Part shown: positions 35,607 through 44,288 of the stretch, piece by piece
How positions within the stretch are numbered: position 1 is the first letter of the stretch
How the letters are laid out: the number at the start of each line of letters is the position of its first letter
From: Aureimonas sp. SA4125
GTDB taxonomy: Bacteria; Pseudomonadota; Alphaproteobacteria; Rhizobiales; Rhizobiaceae
Assembly (NCBI RefSeq): GCF_019973775.1
Contig: NZ_AP025032.1
Coordinates: 2,790,001 to 2,854,000 of the forward strand
DNA length: 64,000 nucleotides
Direction of reading: 5' to 3'
Notes under the pieces: model-generated
The model's database searches: none
Seen by the model: only the letters and a program-made list of their open reading frames with translations
Told to the model about the DNA's origin: nothing
Position numbers and translations under genes: made by a program

Positions 35607-36998
35607 CTAGACCTTTTCGCCGTTCCTGACCCGGTAGGTCGGCTCGTACATGGTGACGAACTCCTCGGCCATCGTCGGGTGCACCGCCATGGTCCCGTCG
35701 AAATCGTCCTTCGTCACGCCCGCCTTCACGGCGATGCCGAGCAGCTGGCTCATCTCGCCGGCATCGGGTCCAAGGACGTGAGCGCCGACGACCTGCCGCG
35801 TCGCACCATCGACGACCAGCTTCATCAGCATCGGCTCGTCGCGGCCGGCGATCGTATGGCGCATCGGCTTGAAGCGGGCGCGATAGATCTCGACTTCGGG
35901 GAAACGCGCGCCCGCCTGCGTCTCGGTCAGGCCGACCGTGCCGATCTCCGGCTGCGAGAAGACGGCGGTCGCGACACTCTCATAGTCCGGCTTGCTCGGC
36001 CGGCCGCGGTAGAGGGTGTCGACGAAACACATGGCCTCGTGGATCGCGACGGGCGTCAGCTGCAGGCGATTCGTGACGTCGCCGATGGCAAAGATGCTGG
36101 GGACGCAGGTGCGGGAATATTCGTCGACGACGACAGCTCCGACGGCATCGAGCGCGACGCCAGCCTTTTCGCAGCCGAGATTCTCGGTATTGGCCTTGCG
36201 ACCGATGGCGAGCATCACCTGATCGACCTCCAGCACGTCGCCGCCGGCAAGATGTGCAGCCAGTCTCCCGTCGGCGCGCTGCTCGACTTCCCTCACCAGT
36301 TCCTCGCAGCGAATGTCGATTCCCTTCCGGGCCATCGCCAGATGCAGCCCGTGCCGGATATCGTCGTCGAAGCCCTGGAGTATCTCCTTGCTGCGGTAGA
36401 TCATCGTCGTCGCGACGCCAAGGCCGTGAAAGATGTTGGCGAACTCGACGGCGATGTAGCCGCCGCCGATGATGGCGATCGCCTTCGGCAGTTCGGCAAG
36501 GTGGAACGCCTCGTTCGAGGTGATGCAGTGCTCGGCGCCGGGAAGGTCCGCATGCGGATTGGCACGGCCGCCGACGGCGATCAGGATGTGCTCGGCCGTG
36601 ATGCGCCGGTCGTCGTCCGTCATCCGGATTTCGTGCGGTCCCTCGAGCACCGCGCGCCCGGTCAGCGCCACGGCGCCCGACTTCTCGACATTCGTGAGAT
36701 AAGCGCGTTCGAGCCGCTCGATCTCGCGGTCCTTGTTGGCGATCAGCGTCGGCCAGTCGAAGCGTGTCTCGCCGACCGTCCAGCCATAGCCGCGGGCATC
36801 CTCGAAATCCTCGGAAAACTTCGACGCGTAGACCAGGAGCTTCTTCGGCACGCAGCCGCGGATGACGCAGGTGCCGCCGTAGCGGTATTCCTCGGTGATC
36901 GCCACGCGCTTGCCGAGGGCAGCGGCACGCCGTGCGGCGCGCACGCCACCCGAGCCGCCACCGATGACGAAGAGATCGTAGTCGAATGTTTCGCTCAA
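35607..36998 (-). CDS. gor: Glutathione-disulfide reductase
   Basis: A 463-residue flavoprotein reducing GSSG with NADPH. The N-terminal FAD site is DLFVIGGGSGGVRAAR; the redox-active disulfide is in GGTCVIRGCVPKK; the NADPH-binding fold has AIIGGGYIAVEFA with downstream R residues (YRSKEIL). The C-terminal dimer domain holds HPTMAEEFV with the catalytic His-Glu pair. Same-strand genes DUF2059 and rpiA lie upstream, an order seen in many rhizobia, which suggests an rpiA-DUF2059-gor operon. Confidence 0.96.
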   Translation of the reverse strand: MSETFDYDLFVIGGGSGGVRAARRAAALGKRVAITEEYRYGGTCVIRGCVPKKLLVYASKFSEDFEDARGYGWTVGETRFDWPTLIANKDREIERLERAYLTNVEKSGAVALTGRAVLEGPHEIRMTDDDRRITAEHILIAVGGRANPHADLPGAEHCITSNEAFHLAELPKAIAIIGGGYIAVEFANIFHGLGVATTMIYRSKEILQGFDDDIRHGLHLAMARKGIDIRCEELVREVEQRADGRLAAHLAGGDVLEVDQVMLAIGRKANTENLGCEKAGVALDAVGAVVVDEYSRTCVPSIFAIGDVTNRLQLTPVAIHEAMCFVDTLYRGRPSKPDYESVATAVFSQPEIGTVGLTETQAGARFPEVEIYRARFKPMRHTIAGRDEPMLMKLVVDGATRQVVGAHVLGPDAGEMSQLLGIAVKAGVTKDDFDGTMAVHPTMAEEFVTMYEPTYRVRNGEKV

Positions 36999-37118
36999 GG
37001 CGCTATTCCCGGGACCGAGGAGCGGCCGATCGACGGTATTCGCTGATCCGCCGGGAGCGCCGCACGGCCCGGCCAGCCTCTGTCGGCCGGTCGGAGCAGT
37101 CAGGACGCCGCAACGATG

Positions 37119-37739
37119 TTACTGGGCCGTGCCGGCAGCACCGGCATCGCCTGAAATGGCAGGAACCGCCGGCGCGGCTGGATCGGCAGGCGTGACCGGC
37201 GCTGCGGGGTCGATGATCGGCACAGCCGCCGAATTCAAGGACGAGACGAGGGATGCCATGCCTTCGGCGGCGCTCGAGCGGAGATCGCGAACGATGCCGT
37301 TCGACCAGACGTCGGCGGCCGACATGACCTCGCGCGAGGCGACGGGGCCTTGGGCGATCAGTTTCTTGCCGGCATCGGACTGGTAGAAGGCAGCGATCGC
37401 CGACAGTTCCTGCTCCGTGAACAACCGGGCATAGATCCGCGCGACCTCGTTTTCGAGATCGGCCCGGCGCGGCGCCAGCGCCAGCGCCCGATCGTCCACC
37501 ATGTCCGAGATCTCGGACTGGATGTTCGGATTGTTGCCGATCAGGTCGGCCTTGATCTGCGTCGCGGCGTTCATCAGGATATTGTCGAACTGGTCGGTGC
37601 TGTCGATCGCGGAGACGGCAGCACGAGCGGCAGCGAGATGCTCCGGCGACGCATCCTGGGCCCTGGCCGGGGCGATGGCCATGAGACCGGCAGCAGTCAG
37701 GGCCAGGAGCCCGCGGCGCATCATCTCGTTGAGGACCAT
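37119..37739 (-). CDS. DUF2059 family exported protein
   Basis: A 206-residue protein with a signal peptide (MRRGLLALTAAGLMAIAPARA, cleavage after ARAQ-like site). The mature part contains the DUF2059 core: LTEQELSAIAAFYQSDAGKK followed by SREVMSAADVW. It ends in an Ala/Pro-rich tail (PAAPVTPADPAAPAVPAI). The family is periplasmic and has no defined function. Located between rpiA and gor on the same strand. Confidence 0.9.
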   Translation of the reverse strand: MVLNEMMRRGLLALTAAGLMAIAPARAQDASPEHLAAARAAVSAIDSTDQFDNILMNAATQIKADLIGNNPNIQSEISDMVDDRALALAPRRADLENEVARIYARLFTEQELSAIAAFYQSDAGKKLIAQGPVASREVMSAADVWSNGIVRDLRSSAAEGMASLVSSLNSAAVPIIDPAAPVTPADPAAPAVPAISGDAGAAGTAQ

Positions 37740-37884
37740 GAAAGTTCCGTCTCCATCAGTTGGCGGTTCTGAAACCGTAGGCGGTTCCTACCCAATCAGG
37801 GCACCGTGTAGCAAGCCCCGTGCTTCAGCGACCACCTTGCCGGTCACGGGCCAAGCGACCGGCGGTCAGGCGCGAACAAGCCGG

Positions 37885-38583
37885 CTATCGGCGTTTGATG
37901 ACCGTCACGCCGCTGTCGCTTGCGACGACGGCGAAAGTCGCAAGATCCAGAAACAGGCCATGTTCGACCACGCCCGGAACCGCGTGAAGCGCCGCTGAAA
38001 GTGCTTCTGAGTCTGGAATGCGGCCAAAAGATGCGTCGAGGATGAGGTGGCCGCTGTCGGTGATGAAGGGCCCGTCCCCCTCCTTGCGAAGAACGATGTC
38101 GCCGCCGAGGCCGAGCGCCGCCGCCGCCTTCTGGATGGCGAGATAGGTGGCCATCATGCCGAAGCCGTTGATCTCGATCGGCAGCGGAAAGGCGCCGAGC
38201 GTCTCGACCTGTTTGGCCTGGTCGACGATGACGATCATCCTCTCGGACGCTGCCGCGACGATCTTCTCGCGCAGCAAGGCGCCGCCGCCGCCCTTGATCA
38301 TGCGCAGCGCGGGGTCGATCTCGTCAGCGCCGTCGATCGCCAGATCGAGCGCTGGCATCTCCTCGAGGGTGACGATCGGGATATCCAGCGAAGCGCAGAG
38401 CTTCGCCGTCCGCTCGGACGTCGCCACCCCGGAGATGCGGAGCCCGCTTGCGACCCGTTCGCCGAGCGCCCGGATGAAGGCCTCGGCCGTCGATCCCGTT
38501 CCGATGCCGAGCCGCATGCCGTCCTCGACATGCTCCAGCGCCGCCCGCGCGGCCTTGTCCTTCAGCGCCGCGACATTCGCCAT
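37885..38583 (-). CDS. rpiA: Ribose-5-phosphate isomerase A
   Basis: A 232-residue enzyme interconverting ribose 5-phosphate and ribulose 5-phosphate in the pentose phosphate pathway. Family blocks are [25 protein letters not shown], the active-site [27 protein letters not shown] with the catalytic Glu/Lys region, and NFxDAxF-like DASFGRIPD. Length is standard. First gene of the rpiA-DUF2059-gor group on the minus strand, and divergent from the tRNA-Val gene. Confidence 0.97.
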   Translation of the reverse strand: MANVAALKDKAARAALEHVEDGMRLGIGTGSTAEAFIRALGERVASGLRISGVATSERTAKLCASLDIPIVTLEEMPALDLAIDGADEIDPALRMIKGGGGALLREKIVAAASERMIVIVDQAKQVETLGAFPLPIEINGFGMMATYLAIQKAAAALGLGGDIVLRKEGDGPFITDSGHLILDASFGRIPDSEALSAALHAVPGVVEHGLFLDLATFAVVASDSGVTVIKRR

Positions 38584-38755
38584 GCCTGCCCCCGTCCGTG
38601 TCCTGCGATCAGCTTTGCTCTATCGCAAATGCCCGGGGGTGTCGAACGGCGACCGCTCGGCCACGTCTGGCAGACCCGCCAGTGGCGCCGACGCCTTCCC
38701 GGCGCGGGGCGTCCACCTTCTTCTAAAATCCTTCGCCGCCCGCCGCATCCAGATA

Positions 38756-38785
38756 TTGACCTCGCCTTCCCTGTGGCTCTATATC
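38756..38785 (+). promoter_or_regulatory. Sigma-70-type promoter of tRNA-Val
   Basis: TTGACC at 38756-38761 and TATATC at 38780-38785 are separated by 18 bases. Transcription would start near 38792, 30 bases before the tRNA. Confidence 0.6.
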
Positions 38786-38821
38786 CGCCCACCCTGGCGC
38801 GGATGCATCCATGCCGCCAGT

Positions 38822-38896
38822 GGGCGCGTAGCTCAGTGGGAGAGCACCTCGTTCACACCGAGGGGGTCACAGGTTCAATCCCTGTCGCGCCCACCA
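38822..38896 (+). tRNA. tRNA-Val (anticodon CAC)
   Basis: A 75-base gene folding as a complete cloverleaf. The acceptor GGGCGCG pairs with CGCGCCC, the D-arm is GCTCAGTGGGAGAGC, the anticodon arm CCTCG-TTCACAC-CGAGG carries anticodon CAC for GUG, and the T-arm contains GGTTCAATCC. The discriminator A is followed by an encoded CCA. Remnants of an integrase lie just downstream, so the 3' end may have served as an attachment site. Confidence 0.97.
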
Positions 38897-38999
38897 AATT
38901 CCCAAGCAATTGCAAACACTTGCAGTGGGGCAGAAGAGGCTTCGCAACTCTCGCGAATGATACCACGAACGTAACGCCCGGTACGCCCCCACCGGAATA

Positions 39000-39126
39000 G
39001 ACGGCTTATGTAGATTTTGCGGATTTCCTCGTCCGCCCGGCTGTTCCGCGTGAATGCGTCGCCGATCGCTTCCTGATAGTCCGGGTGGTGGTGGCCGTAG
39101 ACGCTGATGAGCGTGTCGGTCCGCAT
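39000..39126 (-). pseudogene. Tyrosine recombinase (integrase) C-terminal remnant
   Basis: The minus strand encodes MRTDTLISVYGHHHPDYQE followed by AIGDAFTRN, which matches the C-terminal end of phage-type tyrosine integrases, including the catalytic tyrosine in VYGHHHP. The expected upstream catalytic core (R...HxxR) is missing; the preceding frame is unrelated GC-rich sequence. About 100 bases from tRNA-Val, it looks like what is left of an island or prophage integrase. Confidence 0.6.
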
Positions 39127-39455
39127 CCTGTCCTGCGGCCTCGGAGCCGCATTCTCGGCCATCGGAGCCGGGCCCCTTGCTCTCGCGGTCCCCATCGCCG
39201 CCTTTGTCGCCACATGCTCGGGCGTCGATCGGCCGATACCTCGACTTCTAAAAGGGCAGACGCCCGCACGCGAGCCTGGGCCGGAAAACACCCGACCACG
39301 CTGACTTCAACCAGCCGCTTCTAGCAGCGGCATGTACCCGGCAGACGATCGCTTAGAAGGTCGCGAACCTGTCCAGACAAACCGAACCACCTCTGTCCCC
39401 ACCTTCCGTTTATCGATCTGAGCGCCGAGTCCGACGATCCAACGCGAGGATCGTT

Positions 39456-39610
39456 TTGTCTGGATTTGACGATAGGCTTGACCCTGACCGGCTGTTTCGG
39501 CGGGTTGAGATCATCAATGGGGCTGGCGGACCCCGGCATTGGTCGGGGGACGACAAGGCGTGGCATGATGTGCTCACTCGCTGGAGCACCGCAATGCTGG
39601 CCGACGATCT
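39456..39610 (+). pseudogene. IS66-family TnpA (OrfA) remnant
   Basis: The frame opening at 39456 gives LDPDRLFRRVEIINGAGG followed by RHWSGDDKAW, which resembles the start of IS66 OrfA proteins (RVEIITG...RRWSxDDKARIV). After this the similarity continues only in another frame (GAP..TISFARH, recalling GAVISEVARRHG) and is lost. No IS66 OrfB or OrfC is near. The rest of 38897-39698 shows no recognisable gene. Confidence 0.45.
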
Positions 39611-39698
39611 CCTTCGCCCGTCACGTCGTCCCCATCCCTGGCCAGCTTCAGGCAGGCGATCCCGTCGCGATGCGGCCGGGTCCCGCCGGACGGCCGCC

Positions 39699-40595
39699 TC
39701 AGCGCTGCTCGACCAGACGCGACATGGCGAGGGAGGAAGCGGCGGTGCGGTTTTCGACCCCAAGCTTGCGAAAGACCATTTCGAGGTGCTTGTCCACCGT
39801 TCGCGGGCTGAGCGCGAGAATGTCGGCGATGTCGCGGTTCGACTTGCCGCGGGCAAGCCAGAGCAGCACCTCCGCTTCCCGCGCCGTCAACGCGAAGCCC
39901 GCTTGCAGTAGCGCCGCCTCGGTGTCGTCGTCCTTGGCGCGGGAGAGCCGCAACAGGAATTCGTCGGCGTCGATCTGCCCGAGCAGTGCCAGGACGAGGC
40001 CGGGATCGTCGGGATGGTGGGCCGGACGCCCTTCCCGCAGAAGATCGAGTTCGGCCTTCAACTGCCTCGGCGGCAGGTCCCCCGCCTGGCGGCTCATCAG
40101 CCGGCGGGCCTGCGGCGTCGTCCACAGCACCGTTCCGTCGCGGTCCACCGCCAGCAGGAAGCGGCCCGAAGTGTCCAGAGCCAGCCGGGCCGAGCGCGTC
40201 ATGCGCGCGTTCTCCTGGTGGACGCGCATGCGCACCAGGATCTGCTCCATCACGATCGGCTTGGTGACGTAGTCGACGCCGCCCACGGCGAAGGCGTGGA
40301 CGATGTGCTCGGTCTCGCTGAGCCCGGTCATGAAGATCACCGGGATATGGGCGAGCGTCTCGTCCAGCTTCAGCCGCCGGCAGGTCTCGAACCCGTCCAT
40401 GCCCGGCATCACGGCGTCGAGGAGGATGATGTCCGGGGTGATCCGGCGGGCGATCGCGATCGCCTTCTCGCCGTCCAGCGCCACGAGGACGGTCAGATCC
40501 TGTTCTTCCAGCGCCGTGGTCAGAAGGTCGACCGTATCGGGCGCATCGTCGACGACGAGGACGATCTTGCGCGGGATCTGCCGCTCAGGCGGCAT
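39699..40595 (-). CDS. LuxR-type response regulator
   Basis: The ATG at 40595 (MPPERQIPRKIVLVVDDAP) lies 11 bases inside the end of the kinase gene, so the pair is coupled. The 298-residue product has an N-terminal receiver domain with phospho-acceptor D60 in ILLDAVMPGMDG and the conserved Lys in VTKPI. A middle PAS-like region follows (GRFLLAVDRDGTVLWTTPQA). A C-terminal LuxR/GerE helix-turn-helix (LTAREAEVLLWLARGKSNRDIADILALS... in part) completes it. It should be the output of the adjacent permease-like kinase and probably controls the divergent urt/fmd genes. Confidence 0.92.
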   Translation of the reverse strand: MPPERQIPRKIVLVVDDAPDTVDLLTTALEEQDLTVLVALDGEKAIAIARRITPDIILLDAVMPGMDGFETCRRLKLDETLAHIPVIFMTGLSETEHIVHAFAVGGVDYVTKPIVMEQILVRMRVHQENARMTRSARLALDTSGRFLLAVDRDGTVLWTTPQARRLMSRQAGDLPPRQLKAELDLLREGRPAHHPDDPGLVLALLGQIDADEFLLRLSRAKDDDTEAALLQAGFALTAREAEVLLWLARGKSNRDIADILALSPRTVDKHLEMVFRKLGVENRTAASSLAMSRLVEQR

Positions 40596-43500
40596 CGTCG
40601 AACCCCTCGATGAAGCCGAGACAGGCGTCGAGGTCGAAGCGGTCCAGCCGCTTGCGGATGCGGTCGACGAAGCGCTGGGCCTGCGGCTGACAGGTTGCGA
40701 TATGATCGAGCTTGGCATGGATCCCCCTGACGAAACCGATTTGGAGAAGCGAGACGAGATCGCGCAGATCGCCGGCCTCCGGGATCTCGAAAGGCTCGAG
40801 CTCCACTTCCCCCGGCGCGGCGGCGCCGACAGCGGCATCGTCGTAGATCCAGTCGATCCCGACGAGCCGGCGCACGCTCTCCAGAAGAATGGGCACCGCC
40901 ATCGGCTTGGCGATCCAGTCGTCGCACAGGCGCATGTCCGGCGAGGACGGCCGGGCATCGGCCGACAGCAGGGCGATGGGAGTGTCGACCGCCGCGGCCC
41001 GCAGCTTCGCTGCGAGTTCCCAGCCGTTCATGCCGGGCATGGTGATGTCGACGATGAGGAGGTCGGGCTCGGCGATCGGAACGAGGGCAAGGCATGCGGC
41101 GCCGCTCTCGACGGTGAGGACGGTGAAGCCGAGCGGCGACAGGATCTCTTCCAGAAGCTGGCGGTGCGCCGGCTCGTCGTCGACGGCGAGAATCGTCATG
41201 CGCCGGCCGCCATAGCCGACGATGCGGCGCTGCTGCGAGGCCGCAGCCGGCACGGAGGTGATCGACGACATGAAAAGGCGCACGGTGAAGGTGCTGCCCT
41301 CGCCGGCCTTGCTCACGACACGGATGTCACCACCGAGAATCTCCGTCAGGAGCTTGGTGATGGTCAGTCCGAGGCCGGTACCGGGAACGGCGCGCCCATC
41401 TCCTCCAAGACGCTCGAAGGGCTCGAAGATGCGATCGAGATCGGCCGGTGCCATACCGAAGCCGGTGTCGATGACCGAGAATTCGGCAATCTGGCTGCGA
41501 TAGCGGACTTTCAACGTGACCGATCCCTTGCGGGTGAACTTGATCGCATTGGAGAGAAGGTTGATCAGGATCTGCCGTATCCGCTTCTCGTCGCTGCGCA
41601 CAAACTCCGGCAGGCTGCCCTCGACGTCGAAGCGGAAGGCGATCCCCGCCCCTTGCGCCTGCAGCCGGAACATCTCGACGATCTGGCTGAGCAGCGGCCG
41701 CAGGGCGATCTGGTCGCGGTAGATCTGCAGCTTGCCTGCCTCGATGCGCGAGATGTCGAGCAGCCCGTCGATCAATCCGGCCAGATGCTCGCCGCTGCGG
41801 CGGATCACCCGGACCCCGTCGCGGCGCTTTTCGGGAAGGGTCGGGTCCTGCTCCATGATCTGGGCGAAGCCGAGGATCGAGTTCAGCGGCGTGCGCAATT
41901 CATGGCTCATGCCGACGACGAAGCGCGTCTTGGCAAGGCTGGCCGCCTCCGCCTTCTCCTTGGCGCGCTGCAGTTCGACGTCGGTGCGCTGGTGGGCGTC
42001 GATCTCCTCGGTCAGGAGCAGCGTCTGGCGCAGTGATTCCTCTTGCGCGACCCGGCGGCTCGCATGGGCGAGGACGAAGAGCCAGGAGGCAACGCCCGCG
42101 ACGATCACGAAAACCGCGAAGATCTGCACCAGGATGGCGGTGACGGTTGCGGCATCCTGGGGGTTGTCGAGACTGGCCTGGAAGCCGATCAGCGTCAGGA
42201 TGCTGCCGGTGATGACGAGCATGGTGACGAAGATCGCCAGATAATGGCCACGGGGGGAGTCGGCGAAGGCGGCGAGCTGGGTCGAGACATTGCGCTTCAG
42301 CGCGCCGACGATCTGTTCGCGCACCCGGCTGTCGGTCTTGCAGAGATCGTGACAGCGCGCATCGAGCGAACAGCAGAGCGAGCAGATCGGCCCGGCATAA
42401 GCGGGGCAGGATGCCATGTCCTCTGTCTCGAAATGATGCTCGCAGATGCAGCAGGCGATGGTGGGAAGCCCTGCCCAGTCGTCCCGTGCCTTGCGGGCAA
42501 TGTAGTAGCGGCCGCGCGTCGCCACTGCGATCAGGGGCGTGGCGACGAAGGCGGTGCCGAGGGCGGCGAAGGCCGAGAGGGCGCTTGCCGTCTCGCCGAA
42601 AAGCCCGGCATAACAAAGGCTCGCGACAAGGATTCCCGCCCCCATCGCGCCGAAGCCGACGGGGTTGATGTCGTAGAGATGGGCGCGCTTGAACTCGATA
42701 TGGCGCGGCGACAGGCCGAGCGGCTTGTTGACCACGAGATCGGCGACGAGCGCCGCCACCCAGGAGACCGCGAGGATGGCGTACAGGCCGAGGATCTCCT
42801 CCAGTGCCCTGAGGATGCCCATCTCCATCAGCATCAAGGCGATGGCGACGTTGAAGACCAGCCAGACGACGCGGCCGGGATGGCTGTGGGTCAGGCGCGA
42901 AAAGAAGTTCGACCAGGCGATGGAGCCGGCATAGGCATTGGTGACGTTGATCTTCATCTGCGCCACGACGACGAAGATGCCCGTCGCCGCGATAACGAGA
43001 CCCGGCTGCGAAAAGACGTAGCCGTAGGCGACGCGGTACATTTCAGTCGGATGTTGCGCGACCGCCGCCGGAAGCCCCTCCCGGACGGCAAGCACCGCCA
43101 GAAACGAGCCGGCGAGGATCTTCACCGCTCCGATCGCCACCCAGCCGGGTCCGCCGAGGATCAGAGCCGGCCACCAGGAAAACCGTGTCCGGGCCGTTCG
43201 ACGCGGCATGAAGCGGAGAAAGTCGACCTGCTCGCCGATCTGCGCCGTCAAGGCAAAGAGGATTCCCGTGGCGCCGCCGAAGAGCAGGATGTCGAACCCG
43301 CCCTCCGGCCCGGCGCGGCTGCCGGGGAAAGTGATCCATTCGGCGACCGGCATGGCGCCCTGCACCGCCAGGAAGACGAAGGGCGCGATGTTGAGGACGA
43401 GCCAGATCGGCTGGGTCCAGGTCTGGAAACGGCTGATCAGCGAGATCCCGTGCGTGACGATCGGAATGACCGCCAGTGCGCAGACGACGTATCCGGCCCA

Positions 43501-43959
43501 GAGCGGCAGGCCGAGCATCATCTCCAGCGCCATCGCCATGATCGCGGCCTCGATCGCCAGGAAGATGAAGGTGAAGCAGGCATAGATCAGCGACGTGACC
43601 GTCGAGCCGAGATAGCCGAAGCCGGCGCCGCGAGTCAGGAGATCGATGTCGACTCCGTATTTGGCGGCATAGAAACTGATCGGCAGGCCGGCGCCAAAGA
43701 TCAGGAGGGCTACGACCAGGACGGCCGCGAAGGCGTTGGTGAAGCCGAAATGCAGCGTCAGCGTGCCGCCGATCGCCTCCAGCGCCAGGAAGGAGATGCC
43801 GCCGCACGCCGTCATCGCCAACTGCCACGGCGTCCAGCGGCGGCCGCGCTTGGCAGTGAAGCGCAGCGCATAGTCCTCGAGGGTCTCGTTGGCGACCCAC
43901 TGGTTGTAGCTGCGCCGCACGCGCAGAATTCGTTGCGGGGCGGGGCTGTATTCGGTCAT
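40585..43959 (-). CDS. Transporter-fused hybrid sensor histidine kinase (NCS1-like permease, HisKA, HATPase, REC)
   Basis: With the ATG at 43959 the product has 1124 residues. Residues 20-500 form about 12 membrane helices resembling NCS1 purine/cytosine permeases (N-terminal RSYNQWVANETLEDYALRF, GVDIDLLTRGAGFGYLGS, ITNAYAGS-like NVTNAYAGSIAW). At about 500-545 there is a cysteine-rich segment (CCICEHH, CPAYAGPICSLCCSL, CHDLCK; ten cysteines in all). Two more helices, a linker coiled coil, HisKA with His in GMSHELRTPLNS (about 683), HATPase boxes (NLLSNAIKF, DTGFGMAP, GTGLGLTI) and a REC domain with Asp in VDITMPGMNG (about 970) follow. Like CbrA-type proteins, it may sense a nitrogen compound through the permease fold. 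Transport activity is unknown. Confidence 0.88.
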   Translation of the reverse strand: MTEYSPAPQRILRVRRSYNQWVANETLEDYALRFTAKRGRRWTPWQLAMTACGGISFLALEAIGGTLTLHFGFTNAFAAVLVVALLIFGAGLPISFYAAKYGVDIDLLTRGAGFGYLGSTVTSLIYACFTFIFLAIEAAIMAMALEMMLGLPLWAGYVVCALAVIPIVTHGISLISRFQTWTQPIWLVLNIAPFVFLAVQGAMPVAEWITFPGSRAGPEGGFDILLFGGATGILFALTAQIGEQVDFLRFMPRRTARTRFSWWPALILGGPGWVAIGAVKILAGSFLAVLAVREGLPAAVAQHPTEMYRVAYGYVFSQPGLVIAATGIFVVVAQMKINVTNAYAGSIAWSNFFSRLTHSHPGRVVWLVFNVAIALMLMEMGILRALEEILGLYAILAVSWVAALVADLVVNKPLGLSPRHIEFKRAHLYDINPVGFGAMGAGILVASLCYAGLFGETASALSAFAALGTAFVATPLIAVATRGRYYIARKARDDWAGLPTIACCICEHHFETEDMASCPAYAGPICSLCCSLDARCHDLCKTDSRVREQIVGALKRNVSTQLAAFADSPRGHYLAIFVTMLVITGSILTLIGFQASLDNPQDAATVTAILVQIFAVFVIVAGVASWLFVLAHASRRVAQEESLRQTLLLTEEIDAHQRTDVELQRAKEKAEAASLAKTRFVVGMSHELRTPLNSILGFAQIMEQDPTLPEKRRDGVRVIRRSGEHLAGLIDGLLDISRIEAGKLQIYRDQIALRPLLSQIVEMFRLQAQGAGIAFRFDVEGSLPEFVRSDEKRIRQILINLLSNAIKFTRKGSVTLKVRYRSQIAEFSVIDTGFGMAPADLDRIFEPFERLGGDGRAVPGTGLGLTITKLLTEILGGDIRVVSKAGEGSTFTVRLFMSSITSVPAAASQQRRIVGYGGRRMTILAVDDEPAHRQLLEEILSPLGFTVLTVESGAACLALVPIAEPDLLIVDITMPGMNGWELAAKLRAAAVDTPIALLSADARPSSPDMRLCDDWIAKPMAVPILLESVRRLVGIDWIYDDAAVGAAAPGEVELEPFEIPEAGDLRDLVSLLQIGFVRGIHAKLDHIATCQPQAQRFVDRIRKRLDRFDLDACLGFIEGFDDAA

Positions 43960-44288
43960 CGGCGCATCGACGACGGCGGTGGCAAGACGACCGCGGCACG
44001 GCGGGCGCCCTCCCGACGTCCACGTCCGATCCAAAGTCTCTTGCAGCGCACGCCCTGTGTCACCTGGTCGGTTATTCTTTCGATCGAGATCTGAACATTG
44101 AAGAATAGTCCGGTTCGCCCGGATCTCGTCCGGTCGCCCAATAGAACCGCATCTTCGTTCAGTGACAGAAATTTTGAATACGCGATTTGACGTATTGTTG
44201 CGCTGCGAGATTGCGGCCGATGATCCACGACGTCAACCGATGGGTCCGACATGAGCCGGGCGCCGCTACAAGCGAACAGGAAATCGAG
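43960..44288. promoter_or_regulatory. Divergent control region of the kinase/regulator and urt-fmd genes
   Basis: A 329-base non-coding region, AT-richer than its neighbours. At 44177-44196 is an inverted repeat AATACG-N8-CGTATT, a plausible dimer-binding operator upstream of the transporter genes. A second, weaker repeat TATTCTT (44073) and AAGAATA (44101) lies nearer the kinase. A GGAA before the ATG at 44289 is the ribosome binding site. No sigma-54 element was clear. Confidence 0.4.

Noticed and set aside
42043..44094. 683-codon plus-strand frame across the hybrid kinase
   Set aside because: Antisense shadow; the minus strand has all kinase boxes and permease helices.
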